A stretch of DNA of 64,000 bases, from positions 248,001-312,000 of the forward strand of contig NZ_CP041235.1 in NCBI RefSeq assembly GCF_014905115.1, written 5' to 3'. Under the pieces are notes generated by a model. The model was not told the origin of the DNA. It saw nothing but the letters and a program-made list of their open reading frames with translations, and did no database searches. Both the position numbers and the translations under genes were made by a program. This document shows, one piece after another, positions 54,160-62,359 of the stretch (position 1 is the first letter of the stretch; every line of letters begins with the position of its first letter). This DNA is from Sulfurimonas sediminis. GTDB taxonomy: Bacteria > Campylobacterota > Campylobacteria > Campylobacterales > Sulfurimonadaceae.

Positions 54160-54525
54160 ATGTTGATGGAAATGTTGTACAGTAAGATACACCGTGCTAC
54201 CGTAACAGATGCTAACTTGAACTATGTTGGTTCGATCACCATAGACGAAGAACTTTTAGAAGCTGCCAAGATGAGAGTCGGACAAAAAGTAGAAATACTC
54301 AACATCAATAACGGTGAACGATTTTCGACTTACATCATTCTGGGTGAAAGAGGAAAACGCGACATCTGTCTGAATGGTGCTGCAGCGAGAAAAGTACACA
54401 AAGGTGATAAAGTTATCATTGTAGCTTATGGCACTTACGATGAAAAAGAACTTGAAAGCTACAAACCCAAAGTTGTTATTTTGGATGATGACAACAACAT
54501 AGACGCTGTTCACGATGAGATCTAA
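54160..54525 (+). CDS. panD: Aspartate 1-decarboxylase proenzyme
   Basis: 121 residues. The self-cleavage site Gly24-Ser25 lies in [16 protein letters not shown]; it yields the pyruvoyl cofactor. [20 protein letters not shown] is the second conserved block. It makes beta-alanine for CoA. The 6-residue lead MLMEML matches Helicobacter PanD in length, supporting the start. Confidence 0.96.
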   Translation: MLMEMLYSKIHRATVTDANLNYVGSITIDEELLEAAKMRVGQKVEILNINNGERFSTYIILGERGKRDICLNGAAARKVHKGDKVIIVAYGTYDEKELESYKPKVVILDDDNNIDAVHDEI

Positions 54526-54546
54526 GAATGAATGTGAGATGTCATA

Positions 54547-54840
54547 GTGTTTGGTAATTTGGGTGATATGGGTAAACTTCTTGAGGGAATGCAGGAGAAT
54601 GCTGCAAAACTTCAAGAAGAGTTGGCATCGAAAACTTTTAGTGTCAAAAGCGGCGGCGGATTGATTGAACTTACACTCAACGGCAACGGCGAAGTCATTG
54701 ACCTCAATATTGACGATGAGCTCCTGAGCGACAAAGATTCTCTGCAGATTTTACTCATAGGTGCCATCAACGATGCAAACAAAATGGTACAACAAAATCA
54801 ACAAAACAGTGCTCTGAGCATGTTTGGCGGACTCAAATAG
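54547..54840 (+). CDS. YbaB/EbfC-family nucleoid-associated protein
   Basis: 97 residues. MGKLLEGMQENAAKLQEELA, SGGGLIELTLNGNGEVIDL and a Gln/Asn-rich C-terminus are typical of the family. It is a DNA-binding dimer, often co-encoded with recR/dnaX, which are not here. GTG start. Confidence 0.88.
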   Translation: MFGNLGDMGKLLEGMQENAAKLQEELASKTFSVKSGGGLIELTLNGNGEVIDLNIDDELLSDKDSLQILLIGAINDANKMVQQNQQNSALSMFGGLK

Positions 54841-55821
54841 GTGCTTCGCCTGTTTATCATACTTCATCTCTTTTTTTTAAATGTTTATGCCTGTAAAGGC
54901 GGTTATGATTTTTGCATACAAAAAGCAAAAGATGCAAAAATCATGCGGCAAAGTTTTCTTTCTATCCCTGTCCAAAATAATCAGCGTATTGTTTTTTCAC
55001 ACAAGAAGCCAAAATCAAAAATTTTAAAATATGATCCTTTTCTTTCTCTTTATCTTGTTGCAGACAAGGAACATTTTGTATATCCTTATGATCTCAATAT
55101 GCGTTTACAGCTTGGAACTGCCGTACTCAATAATAAAACGGCAAAAGAGGGCAAGATGCTGCAACATCAGATCGGACTGAATTTTTTTGGAAAATACAGC
55201 CAAAAATTTCCTGCCCCGGCAATTATCAGCAGCAGTTGCTGTTCTTTGGAAGCGATACTAAGCGACAAGGGTGTCATAGAAAAAGAGTATCTGCACTATT
55301 TTTTGACAACAAAAAAAGCCCGATATGCCGACATTGGCATACGCGTCCATGAGAAAAACAAACAGGTTTTTGTAGATGCGAGTGATCCCTTTATGCCAGA
55401 CAACCCTTTTAAAGTGGGTGACTGCATAATAGAATACGATACAAAAAGAGTCGAGAATGCCGCATCATTGATGCGAAAAATTCTTTTTGCGCCTGTGGGC
55501 TCAAAACATACTGTGAAAATAAAACGGGGTGCAGCGTTTTTGACCTTTGCGTTGCAGAGCCGAAAAAGATACGGCGGCGGATTTGTCAGTGATACATTTT
55601 TGGAACAAAAAGGGATTTATTTTGATGAAGCCTTACATGTAAGCAAGACAGAGAAAGATTTTCAAAATTACGGACTGAAAATCGGAGACAGACTCATACA
55701 GGTCAACGGAGTTCCTGTGTCAAACCAGAATGAACTGCGAAAATATATAGAAAATTTTAAAGACTACTCTTCTTTGTTATTTGAACGCAATAACTTTCAG
55801 TTTTTTGTAAAGATTAAGTAG
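54841..55821 (+). CDS. Exported PDZ-domain protein
   Basis: 326 residues, GTG start directly after the ebfC stop. A signal peptide (MLRLFIILHLFFLNVYA) precedes a Cys pair. C-terminal GDRLIQVNGVPVSNQNELRK and a middle GDCIIEYDTKRVENAASLMR are PDZ-like. The protease domain that PDZ often accompanies is missing. Contains one perfect TTACATGTAA. Role unknown. Confidence 0.72.
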   Translation: MLRLFIILHLFFLNVYACKGGYDFCIQKAKDAKIMRQSFLSIPVQNNQRIVFSHKKPKSKILKYDPFLSLYLVADKEHFVYPYDLNMRLQLGTAVLNNKTAKEGKMLQHQIGLNFFGKYSQKFPAPAIISSSCCSLEAILSDKGVIEKEYLHYFLTTKKARYADIGIRVHEKNKQVFVDASDPFMPDNPFKVGDCIIEYDTKRVENAASLMRKILFAPVGSKHTVKIKRGAAFLTFALQSRKRYGGGFVSDTFLEQKGIYFDEALHVSKTEKDFQNYGLKIGDRLIQVNGVPVSNQNELRKYIENFKDYSSLLFERNNFQFFVKIK

Positions 55822-55840
55822 AAAAACAATACAATTTCAC

Positions 55841-56689
55841 ATGCAAAACTTCGAACAATTTTTATTGGACAACTTACCGACAGCACAAAGTATTCATCCT
55901 ACATATGAGCGTGCCTTGCAAGATATGCTTAAAGCAGGCGGCAAAAGATTTCGTCCTGCATTGCTGCTCGGCGTGGTCAAAGCGTACAACCCTCTCATGC
56001 TTGAATCTGCAAACCATGCGGCTCTGGCTATAGAATTTTTGCATACCTATTCGCTTATTCATGATGATTTGCCGGCTATGGATGATTCTCCTCTGCGGCG
56101 CGGTCATCCGACCTTACATGTAAGCTTTGATGAAGTAACGGCAATTTTGGCAGGGGATGCTCTCAATACCTATGCCTTCGAATTTTTGTCCAATGCTCCT
56201 TTTTCTGATGAAATACGGGTAAAACTGATTCGTGAGCTTGCAAGCAACGGCGGACTGGGCGGCATGGTGCTGGGACAGGCTATAGACTGTTATTTTGAAA
56301 ACAAGCCTTTGAAGATAGAAGAGATTAAGATTTTGCATACCAACAAAACAGCAAAACTCATTGCCGCCTCTTTGAAAATGGGCGCTCTTATTGTAGGGCG
56401 TGAAGATATGGCAGAACAGCTGTATGATTTTGGGATTAAACTCGGATTGCTGTTTCAAATTCAGGATGATATTCTGGATGTCACACAGAGTTCAGACGAA
56501 GCAGGGAAACTGACAAACAATGATGAAGAGAAGAACAGTTTTGTAACGATACTTGGACTGAAAACGGCAATGCAGGAGGCAAATCTTTTAGCAGATGAGC
56601 TCAACAGTGAAATGTGTAATTTTGATGAGAGCTTGTCAGGCGAGTTGTCACCTCTGTTAACGAAGTATATCAACAGACATAAGGAATAA
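55841..56689 (+). CDS. ispA: Polyprenyl synthetase (farnesyl/geranyl diphosphate synthase type)
   Basis: 282 residues. First aspartate-rich motif in HDDLPAMDDSPLRRGHPT and second in FQIQDDILDVT. GGKRFRPALLLGV is the substrate-binding lysine/arginine block. Short-chain prenyl product inferred from the layout around the first motif. Two nt before tkt; one perfect TTACATGTAA at 56114. Confidence 0.92.
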   Translation: MQNFEQFLLDNLPTAQSIHPTYERALQDMLKAGGKRFRPALLLGVVKAYNPLMLESANHAALAIEFLHTYSLIHDDLPAMDDSPLRRGHPTLHVSFDEVTAILAGDALNTYAFEFLSNAPFSDEIRVKLIRELASNGGLGGMVLGQAIDCYFENKPLKIEEIKILHTNKTAKLIAASLKMGALIVGREDMAEQLYDFGIKLGLLFQIQDDILDVTQSSDEAGKLTNNDEEKNSFVTILGLKTAMQEANLLADELNSEMCNFDESLSGELSPLLTKYINRHKE

Positions 56690-56691
56690 GA

Positions 56692-58614
56692 ATGAACGAG
56701 AATACAATGCGTCAAAAAATGGCAAATACAATAAGGTTTTTAGCAGCAGATATGGTACAGAAGGCAAACTCTGGCCATCCGGGTGCACCTATGGGGCTTG
56801 CAGACATTGCAGTAGTTTTGAGTGAGCATTTGAAGCATAACCCTAAAAACCCGTCATGGCTCAATCGTGACAGACTTGTTTTTTCAGGCGGGCATGCAAC
56901 AGGACTTATCTATTCCCTCTATTATCTTTGGGGATACGGTCTGGAGCTTGAAGATTTGAAACAGTTCCGTCAGCTTGATTCTAAAACACCGGGACATCCT
57001 GAATATGGACATACACAAGGGGTTGAGATTACTACAGGTCCTTTGGGACAGGGAATCGCCAATGCGGTAGGTTTCTCTATGGCTTCAAAGTATGTCGGTG
57101 CACAGGTCAATTCGGATACTGCAAAGCTGATTGATCACACTGTCTACTGTTTATGTGGAGACGGTGACCTGGAAGAGGGCATCTCTTATGAAGCATGTTC
57201 TCTCGCAGGACACAACAAACTGGACAATCTTATTCTCATTTATGATTCTAACCGCATTACCATTGAAGGCAATACGGATTTGAGTATTTCAGAAGACATC
57301 CGTGCACGTTTTGAATCACAGTGCTGGGAAGTGCTTGAGTGTAACGGGCATGATTATGACGAGATAGATGCAACAATTACTCAGGCAAAAAAAGCAGACA
57401 GACCGGTACTTATCATTGCAAATACTATTATAGCCAAGGGAGCGGGTCCGCTTGAAGGTTCTCATCATGCCCATGGTGCACCGCTTGGTGAGGATGTGAT
57501 TGCCGATGCCAAAAGAGGGGCAGGGTTTGATCCGGAGAAAAAATTCTTTGTGCCTGAGGATGTAATGGTGCGTTTTCGATGTGCCATTGAAGCGGGAGAC
57601 CTGGCAGAGAGAGAGTGGATTCATTCGCTTAAAACTGCACCGCTGATGGAGCAAAACGAAGCACTTGAAGCACTGCTTAATGCAGATTATTCAAGGATTC
57701 AGTGGCCGACTTTTGAAAAAGCGGATGCAACAAGAAATACAAACGGAAAAATTCTCAATGCCATAGCCAAAGCGATTCCTGGCTTTATCGGTGGTTCAGC
57801 GGATTTAAGTCCTTCAAACAAGACATACCTGAATGATATGGGTGTATTTCCAAAAGGCAAAAACATCTATTTTGGTATTCGCGAGCATGCTATGGCGGCC
57901 ATTGCCAATGCAATGGCGCTGTATGGTCCTTTGATGCCGTTTACTTCAACATTTTTTGTATTTTCGGACTACCTCAAGCCTGCTGCAAGGATTGCGGCAC
58001 TGACAGGTATTCAGCAGTTTTTTGTATGGACGCATGACAGTATCGGTGTCGGAGAAGACGGGCCTACGCATGAGCCGATTGAACACCTTTCACAGTTTCG
58101 TGCCCTGCCGAACTTTTATGTATGGCGTCCGGCAGACGGTGCTGAAAATGTAGCAGCATGGAAAACAGCACTCACTATGAAAAAATCACCTTCAGCCTTT
58201 GTATGTTCCCGTCAGGGGCTTGCAGTTGTTCCCGCTCCTGTAAAAGGGGAAATCAGTCGTGGCGGATATCTTTTGGCAAGTGATGAGAATGCAACAATTA
58301 CGCTTATTGCTTCAGGAAGTGAAGTGGAACTCGCACTCAAAACAAAAGAGGCACTGAATGAAAAAGGTCTTTTTGCCAATGTTGTTTCTGTTCCGTGTTA
58401 TGACTTGTTTATAGAACAGGATCAGAACTATATCAATGAAATCATTCTTCAGGATACAAAAAAAGTAGCTATCGAAGCAGCGCGCGGACTGGAGTGGTAC
58501 CGTTTAGCCGATGTTGTCATAGGCATGGATACTTTCGGAGCATCGGCACCTGCAAAAGAACTGTTTGAGAAGTTTGGATATACTGTAGAAGCAATTTTGG
58601 AAAAACTGAACTGA
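56692..58614 (+). CDS. tkt: Transketolase
   Basis: 640 residues, full length. ANSGHPGAPMGLADIAVVL, the thiamine-binding GDGDLEEGISYEA, and in the C-terminal half DSIGVGEDGPTHEP. Moves two-carbon units in the pentose phosphate pathway. The 3' end (from 58361) lies in the left copy of the 820-bp repeat, and the same 3' part is repeated at 60956-61209. Confidence 0.98.
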   Translation: MNENTMRQKMANTIRFLAADMVQKANSGHPGAPMGLADIAVVLSEHLKHNPKNPSWLNRDRLVFSGGHATGLIYSLYYLWGYGLELEDLKQFRQLDSKTPGHPEYGHTQGVEITTGPLGQGIANAVGFSMASKYVGAQVNSDTAKLIDHTVYCLCGDGDLEEGISYEACSLAGHNKLDNLILIYDSNRITIEGNTDLSISEDIRARFESQCWEVLECNGHDYDEIDATITQAKKADRPVLIIANTIIAKGAGPLEGSHHAHGAPLGEDVIADAKRGAGFDPEKKFFVPEDVMVRFRCAIEAGDLAEREWIHSLKTAPLMEQNEALEALLNADYSRIQWPTFEKADATRNTNGKILNAIAKAIPGFIGGSADLSPSNKTYLNDMGVFPKGKNIYFGIREHAMAAIANAMALYGPLMPFTSTFFVFSDYLKPAARIAALTGIQQFFVWTHDSIGVGEDGPTHEPIEHLSQFRALPNFYVWRPADGAENVAAWKTALTMKKSPSAFVCSRQGLAVVPAPVKGEISRGGYLLASDENATITLIASGSEVELALKTKEALNEKGLFANVVSVPCYDLFIEQDQNYINEIILQDTKKVAIEAARGLEWYRLADVVIGMDTFGASAPAKELFEKFGYTVEAILEKLN

Positions 58615-59180
58615 TTTTTAGCTCTCCTGAGCAATCCGGCTCTGATTTCTCCCGCCATATTTGGCGGCATACAGAGCCTTGTCCGCATATTTATACAGCA
58701 AATCAATATTTTTTTCACCATCAAGATGCTCAAGGGTAGCAATGCCTATACTTACAGTCAGAAAATCTGATATTTTCGAGGCTTTGTGCTCTATTTTCAG
58801 GTTTTCTATGATTGTGGTAAGTTGGGATATCCACTGATGTGTTTTTTCTTTTTCGTTTGAAAGAATGATACCCGCAAACTCTTCTCCTCCGAGTCTGAAA
58901 ACAAAATCATCACCTCTTTGTATGTGTTCCTGGAGTACATTTGCTACCTGTATGAGCGTTTCATCCCCTTTTATATGCCCGTAATAATCATTATAGTATT
59001 TAAAATAGTCAATATCCAAAATAAAAAAAGTGATACAAAGCTCCTGGCGTTTTGCCAAAAAAGAGAGTTTGTCGATCATATTGTCATAATATCTTCTGTT
59101 GTACAAACCGGTGAGCTGATCTGTAACAGACTGCTGATGCAACTCTTCGCTTCTTTGGCGTTCTTTGGCTCTTGCAAGCT
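58361..59180. repeat. 820-bp direct repeat flanking the insertion sequence, left copy
   Basis: Begins AAAAAGGTCTTTTTGCC and ends CTCTTGCAAGCT. It reads as identical, base for base, to 60956-61775 (offset 2595). It spans the tkt 3' end and the 3' half of the GGDEF gene. The preceding and following bases differ between the copies. Confidence 0.97.
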
Positions 59181-59202
59181 CCTGTTTTCCACGATTTGCC
59201 AC
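58618..59202 (-). pseudogene. Truncated diguanylate cyclase, fused to the end of the insertion sequence
   Basis: 194 residues. The last about 187 equal the C-terminal part of the intact protein (61213-62322), including a complete GGDEF domain with RLGGEEFAGI. The first 7 come from the insertion sequence, starting at a GTG at 59202. The membrane domain is lost. It could still be a soluble cyclase if transcribed and translated, but no ribosome site is visible. Confidence 0.85.
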
Positions 59203-60955
59203 CCACTTTTGAGTAACCTTAAAATATTTTAAAATTTAGCTATGTAAAGCATCATAAAACTTTTGCTGGACTTCTGATAGCTTAATGGGAAATATCTCAC
59301 CATCATCGAACTTTATAGCAAATACATGTTTAATTAAATCTCGTAAAATTTTATATGATATTTGATACTCTTTTTTAATCTCTCTTGTTTTTATTTCAAA
59401 CTCTTTATATATGGCATAAGCTACAAAGCTAATGAGGATATGAGCCTTTATACGGTGTTCTAACCTATGATGTATTGGTCGTATTTGCAAATCTGTTTTT
59501 GAGATTCTAAAAGCTTTTTCAATATGCCAGAGATTTTGGTAATGTTCTATTATATCTTTATGGGAAAGTGTAGTATCGTTTGTTAAATACCCTTTTAGTC
59601 CATCAAGCTTACTATCTTGTAAAACTTTATTATGATTGAGTCTAAACTCCACCTTACAGTCATCTACAATATCCAAATATTTTGCATAATGGGAGAGTTT
59701 TAAATCGTTTTTGGTCAGGTTTGTTGAATACTCTATTTTTGCTTTGAGTTTATCTAAAGCTTTTTCTCTTAGGTATTTGTCTTTTTTCGCTCTTTGTGAT
59801 GAATATGTCAGGATGAGCCTTTGGGATATATCAAGAGAATGTTTTTGTTTATCTTGTTTATATGTTATGGTTTTGTGGATATTTATTTCATGGGTTACGT
59901 TATCATCAATAAACGTCAGATTTATAATTTTATCTTTGATACCACTTGGTAACATTTTAATTTTTGCACCGAGTATATATTTGTATCCATTATTTTCTAA
60001 AAAAGCAATATTTGCATCATTGAGCATTCCTCTGTCTGCTACTACAATAGGTTTGTTTTTAAGTTTAAATTTCTTTTGAAAGTTTAGTAGTGCTTCAAGA
60101 AGTGTGTGCCCTTCATATTTTTTACCGTGATACACCTCATAGGAGAGTGGATAGCCTTGTAAGGTTGTAAATAGTCCAAGTTGTATTTGAGGACGAGCCA
60201 ATTTGCCCTCTTTGGAAAAGCCTATGCGTCTTAAATCATCTTCACTTTCACTTTCAAAAAACAGAGTTGTTACATCATAAAAGCATACTGCTATTTTACC
60301 ACCTACTTTTGCAAGTGTATCTTTATATACAGCTTCTTCAATTCTTTGTTTTACTTCATCTTTATAGAGACTATCTACCAATCGGTATATCGCTTCATCA
60401 CTAATCTCTTTCTTTTTAAAATAAAAAAGATAATCACTCAGATAAAGTTTACTGCCTGGGTAGAGTATTCTTGAGATAACAAGTGCTTTAAAAAGCTCAT
60501 GTTTATCATTTGCTTTATAAACTGATTGAAAAATAGTTTTTTTATTGAAAATCCTGTCAAATATCGCACCAAAAAATAACTCATCACCTATGGGTATTAC
60601 TTGTTCATTTGATATTGGCAAAAATTTTAGTTTTTGTTCCTCTTGCTTTACACTATCAAATAGTGTAGGCTCTAACTCTTTTATTCGTTTATGAGCTTTT
60701 TTTAAAAGTCTTTCTATTTTATCTGGATCTTTTGAGCATCCTATACTCTCAATTACTTTAGATTTACCCTTTATCTTTTTTATAATCTGGATACTTATTG
60801 AACCACTTGTATTTTTCTTTTTTCTGATATACATAAAGGTATTATAAAAAAATATCTCTTAAAGTTTGTGCCACCCACTTTTACAACACAGCCTCCCTGT
60901 TTTAGGGATGTATAGGTGGTCTTCTTTTAATTTTTTTGAATTCGTGGAATTCAGG
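59181..60955. mobile_element. IS1634/IS1549-like insertion sequence, 1775 bp
   Basis: Ends carry imperfect inverted repeats: left CCTGTTTTCCACGATTT, right (reverse complement) CCTGAATTCCACGAATT, 14 of 17 matching. A second 14-bp direct motif, TGCCACCCACTTTT, lies just inside both ends (59197-59210 and 60869-60882). One transposase gene. The element is flanked by the 820-bp direct repeat. The family is known for long, variable target duplications. Confidence 0.92.
59236..60834 (-). CDS. IS1634-like DDE transposase
   Basis: 532 residues. DVTTLFFESESEDDLRRIGF (first Asp), EVYHGKKYEGHTLLEALLN, VVADRGMLNDANIAF (second Asp) and the Y-2-R-3-E-6-K-like NLWHIEKAFRISKTDLQIRP (Glu) form an IS4-superfamily DDE set. 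N-terminus IRKKKNTSGSISIQ is typical of the IS1549/IS1634 group. Full length, so the element may be active. Confidence 0.94.
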   Translation of the reverse strand: MYIRKKKNTSGSISIQIIKKIKGKSKVIESIGCSKDPDKIERLLKKAHKRIKELEPTLFDSVKQEEQKLKFLPISNEQVIPIGDELFFGAIFDRIFNKKTIFQSVYKANDKHELFKALVISRILYPGSKLYLSDYLFYFKKKEISDEAIYRLVDSLYKDEVKQRIEEAVYKDTLAKVGGKIAVCFYDVTTLFFESESEDDLRRIGFSKEGKLARPQIQLGLFTTLQGYPLSYEVYHGKKYEGHTLLEALLNFQKKFKLKNKPIVVADRGMLNDANIAFLENNGYKYILGAKIKMLPSGIKDKIINLTFIDDNVTHEINIHKTITYKQDKQKHSLDISQRLILTYSSQRAKKDKYLREKALDKLKAKIEYSTNLTKNDLKLSHYAKYLDIVDDCKVEFRLNHNKVLQDSKLDGLKGYLTNDTTLSHKDIIEHYQNLWHIEKAFRISKTDLQIRPIHHRLEHRIKAHILISFVAYAIYKEFEIKTREIKKEYQISYKILRDLIKHVFAIKFDDGEIFPIKLSEVQQKFYDALHS

Positions 60956-61209
60956 AAAAAGGTCTTTTTGCCAATGTTGTTTCTGTTCCGTGTTATGACT
61001 TGTTTATAGAACAGGATCAGAACTATATCAATGAAATCATTCTTCAGGATACAAAAAAAGTAGCTATCGAAGCAGCGCGCGGACTGGAGTGGTACCGTTT
61101 AGCCGATGTTGTCATAGGCATGGATACTTTCGGAGCATCGGCACCTGCAAAAGAACTGTTTGAGAAGTTTGGATATACTGTAGAAGCAATTTTGGAAAAA
61201 CTGAACTGA
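60956..61209 (+). pseudogene. tkt: 3' fragment of transketolase
   Basis: About 84 codons, identical to the tkt C-terminus. Within it an ATG-like start at 61000 gives a 69-residue frame ending in EAILEKLN. The catalytic domains are missing, so it is non-functional debris of the duplication. Confidence 0.93.
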
Positions 61210-61775
61210 TTTTTAGCTCTCCTGAGCAATCCGGCTCTGATTTCTCCCGCCATATTTGGCGGCATACAGAGCCTTGTCCGCATATTTATACAGCAAATCA
61301 ATATTTTTTTCACCATCAAGATGCTCAAGGGTAGCAATGCCTATACTTACAGTCAGAAAATCTGATATTTTCGAGGCTTTGTGCTCTATTTTCAGGTTTT
61401 CTATGATTGTGGTAAGTTGGGATATCCACTGATGTGTTTTTTCTTTTTCGTTTGAAAGAATGATACCCGCAAACTCTTCTCCTCCGAGTCTGAAAACAAA
61501 ATCATCACCTCTTTGTATGTGTTCCTGGAGTACATTTGCTACCTGTATGAGCGTTTCATCCCCTTTTATATGCCCGTAATAATCATTATAGTATTTAAAA
61601 TAGTCAATATCCAAAATAAAAAAAGTGATACAAAGCTCCTGGCGTTTTGCCAAAAAAGAGAGTTTGTCGATCATATTGTCATAATATCTTCTGTTGTACA
61701 AACCGGTGAGCTGATCTGTAACAGACTGCTGATGCAACTCTTCGCTTCTTTGGCGTTCTTTGGCTCTTGCAAGCT
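60956..61775. repeat. 820-bp direct repeat flanking the insertion sequence, right copy
   Basis: Identical to 58361-59180. Its first 254 bp are the 3' end of tkt and the rest is the 3' half of the intact diguanylate cyclase gene. Confidence 0.97.
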
Positions 61776-62322
61776 GTAAATCCTGTTGAGCCGCATCCAA
61801 AAGGGCTTCATAAATATACATGCAGAGCGTAAGAATTGTAGAAGCAAGTACCAGCCGTACCCAGTCTACAAAGTGCCACTCACCTGCATTCCATACATTG
61901 ATATAATGGTAGGAAAGAGCAAAAAGAAGGGTGTAAAACAGGAGTGAAAAATACAACCCGACTTTTTTACCGTTACTGATAATGGCAAAAATGGGAACAA
62001 AAATAGTCCAGATTAAAGAGAAATGAGTCGCCTGTGAAATATATGCAAAAACAAGAAAAAAGACAACAATATTGAAAGTCACTATACGGATGGACAGAAG
62101 AATATTGCCCGTTTTTTGCATATAAATATAAGAAAGTATACTGACTACGGCAGAGATGGAGTCTATAATCGCTGCCCAGTACTGCTGAATCAGAAGGTTG
62201 ATACAGGCAAAAAGCGAAAAGAGAACAATAGTGGCAATCAAGGCAAATTTTATGACAATAGAACGTCTGTTACAAAAATCACTCTCTTTTTCCAGGATAA
62301 AAAAATCTAATATATTCTTCAT
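61213..62322 (-). CDS. Membrane-bound diguanylate cyclase
   Basis: 369 residues. Five or six hydrophobic segments at about 25-175 (a MASE-like sensing region) are followed by a short coiled linker (LARAKERQRSEELHQQ) and GGDEF at about 205-365 with TDQLTGLYNRRYYDNM and the active loop RLGGEEFAGI. An RxxD inhibitory site is not evident. It makes cyclic di-GMP. This is the complete copy; the part from 61775 downstream is the right repeat. Confidence 0.92.
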   Translation of the reverse strand: MKNILDFFILEKESDFCNRRSIVIKFALIATIVLFSLFACINLLIQQYWAAIIDSISAVVSILSYIYMQKTGNILLSIRIVTFNIVVFFLVFAYISQATHFSLIWTIFVPIFAIISNGKKVGLYFSLLFYTLLFALSYHYINVWNAGEWHFVDWVRLVLASTILTLCMYIYEALLDAAQQDLQLARAKERQRSEELHQQSVTDQLTGLYNRRYYDNMIDKLSFLAKRQELCITFFILDIDYFKYYNDYYGHIKGDETLIQVANVLQEHIQRGDDFVFRLGGEEFAGIILSNEKEKTHQWISQLTTIIENLKIEHKASKISDFLTVSIGIATLEHLDGEKNIDLLYKYADKALYAAKYGGRNQSRIAQES

Positions 62323-62339
62323 GTGATAATTATATCACA
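62322..62339 (-). promoter_or_regulatory. Inverted repeat overlapping the diguanylate cyclase -10 and start
   Basis: TGTGATAATTATATCACA is an inverted repeat TGTGA-N8-TCACA. Its minus-strand TATAAT (62334-62329) ends 6 nt before the ATG, so the transcript may lack a leader. A Crp/Fnr-type operator usually has a 6-nt spacer, so the match is inexact. Confidence 0.5.
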
Positions 62340-62359
62340 AGTATCACATCTTTCTTCAA

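Noticed and set aside
61000-61209. 69-codon frame as a separate small gene
   Set aside because: It is identical to the tkt C-terminus and lies within the duplicated segment, so it is a fragment.
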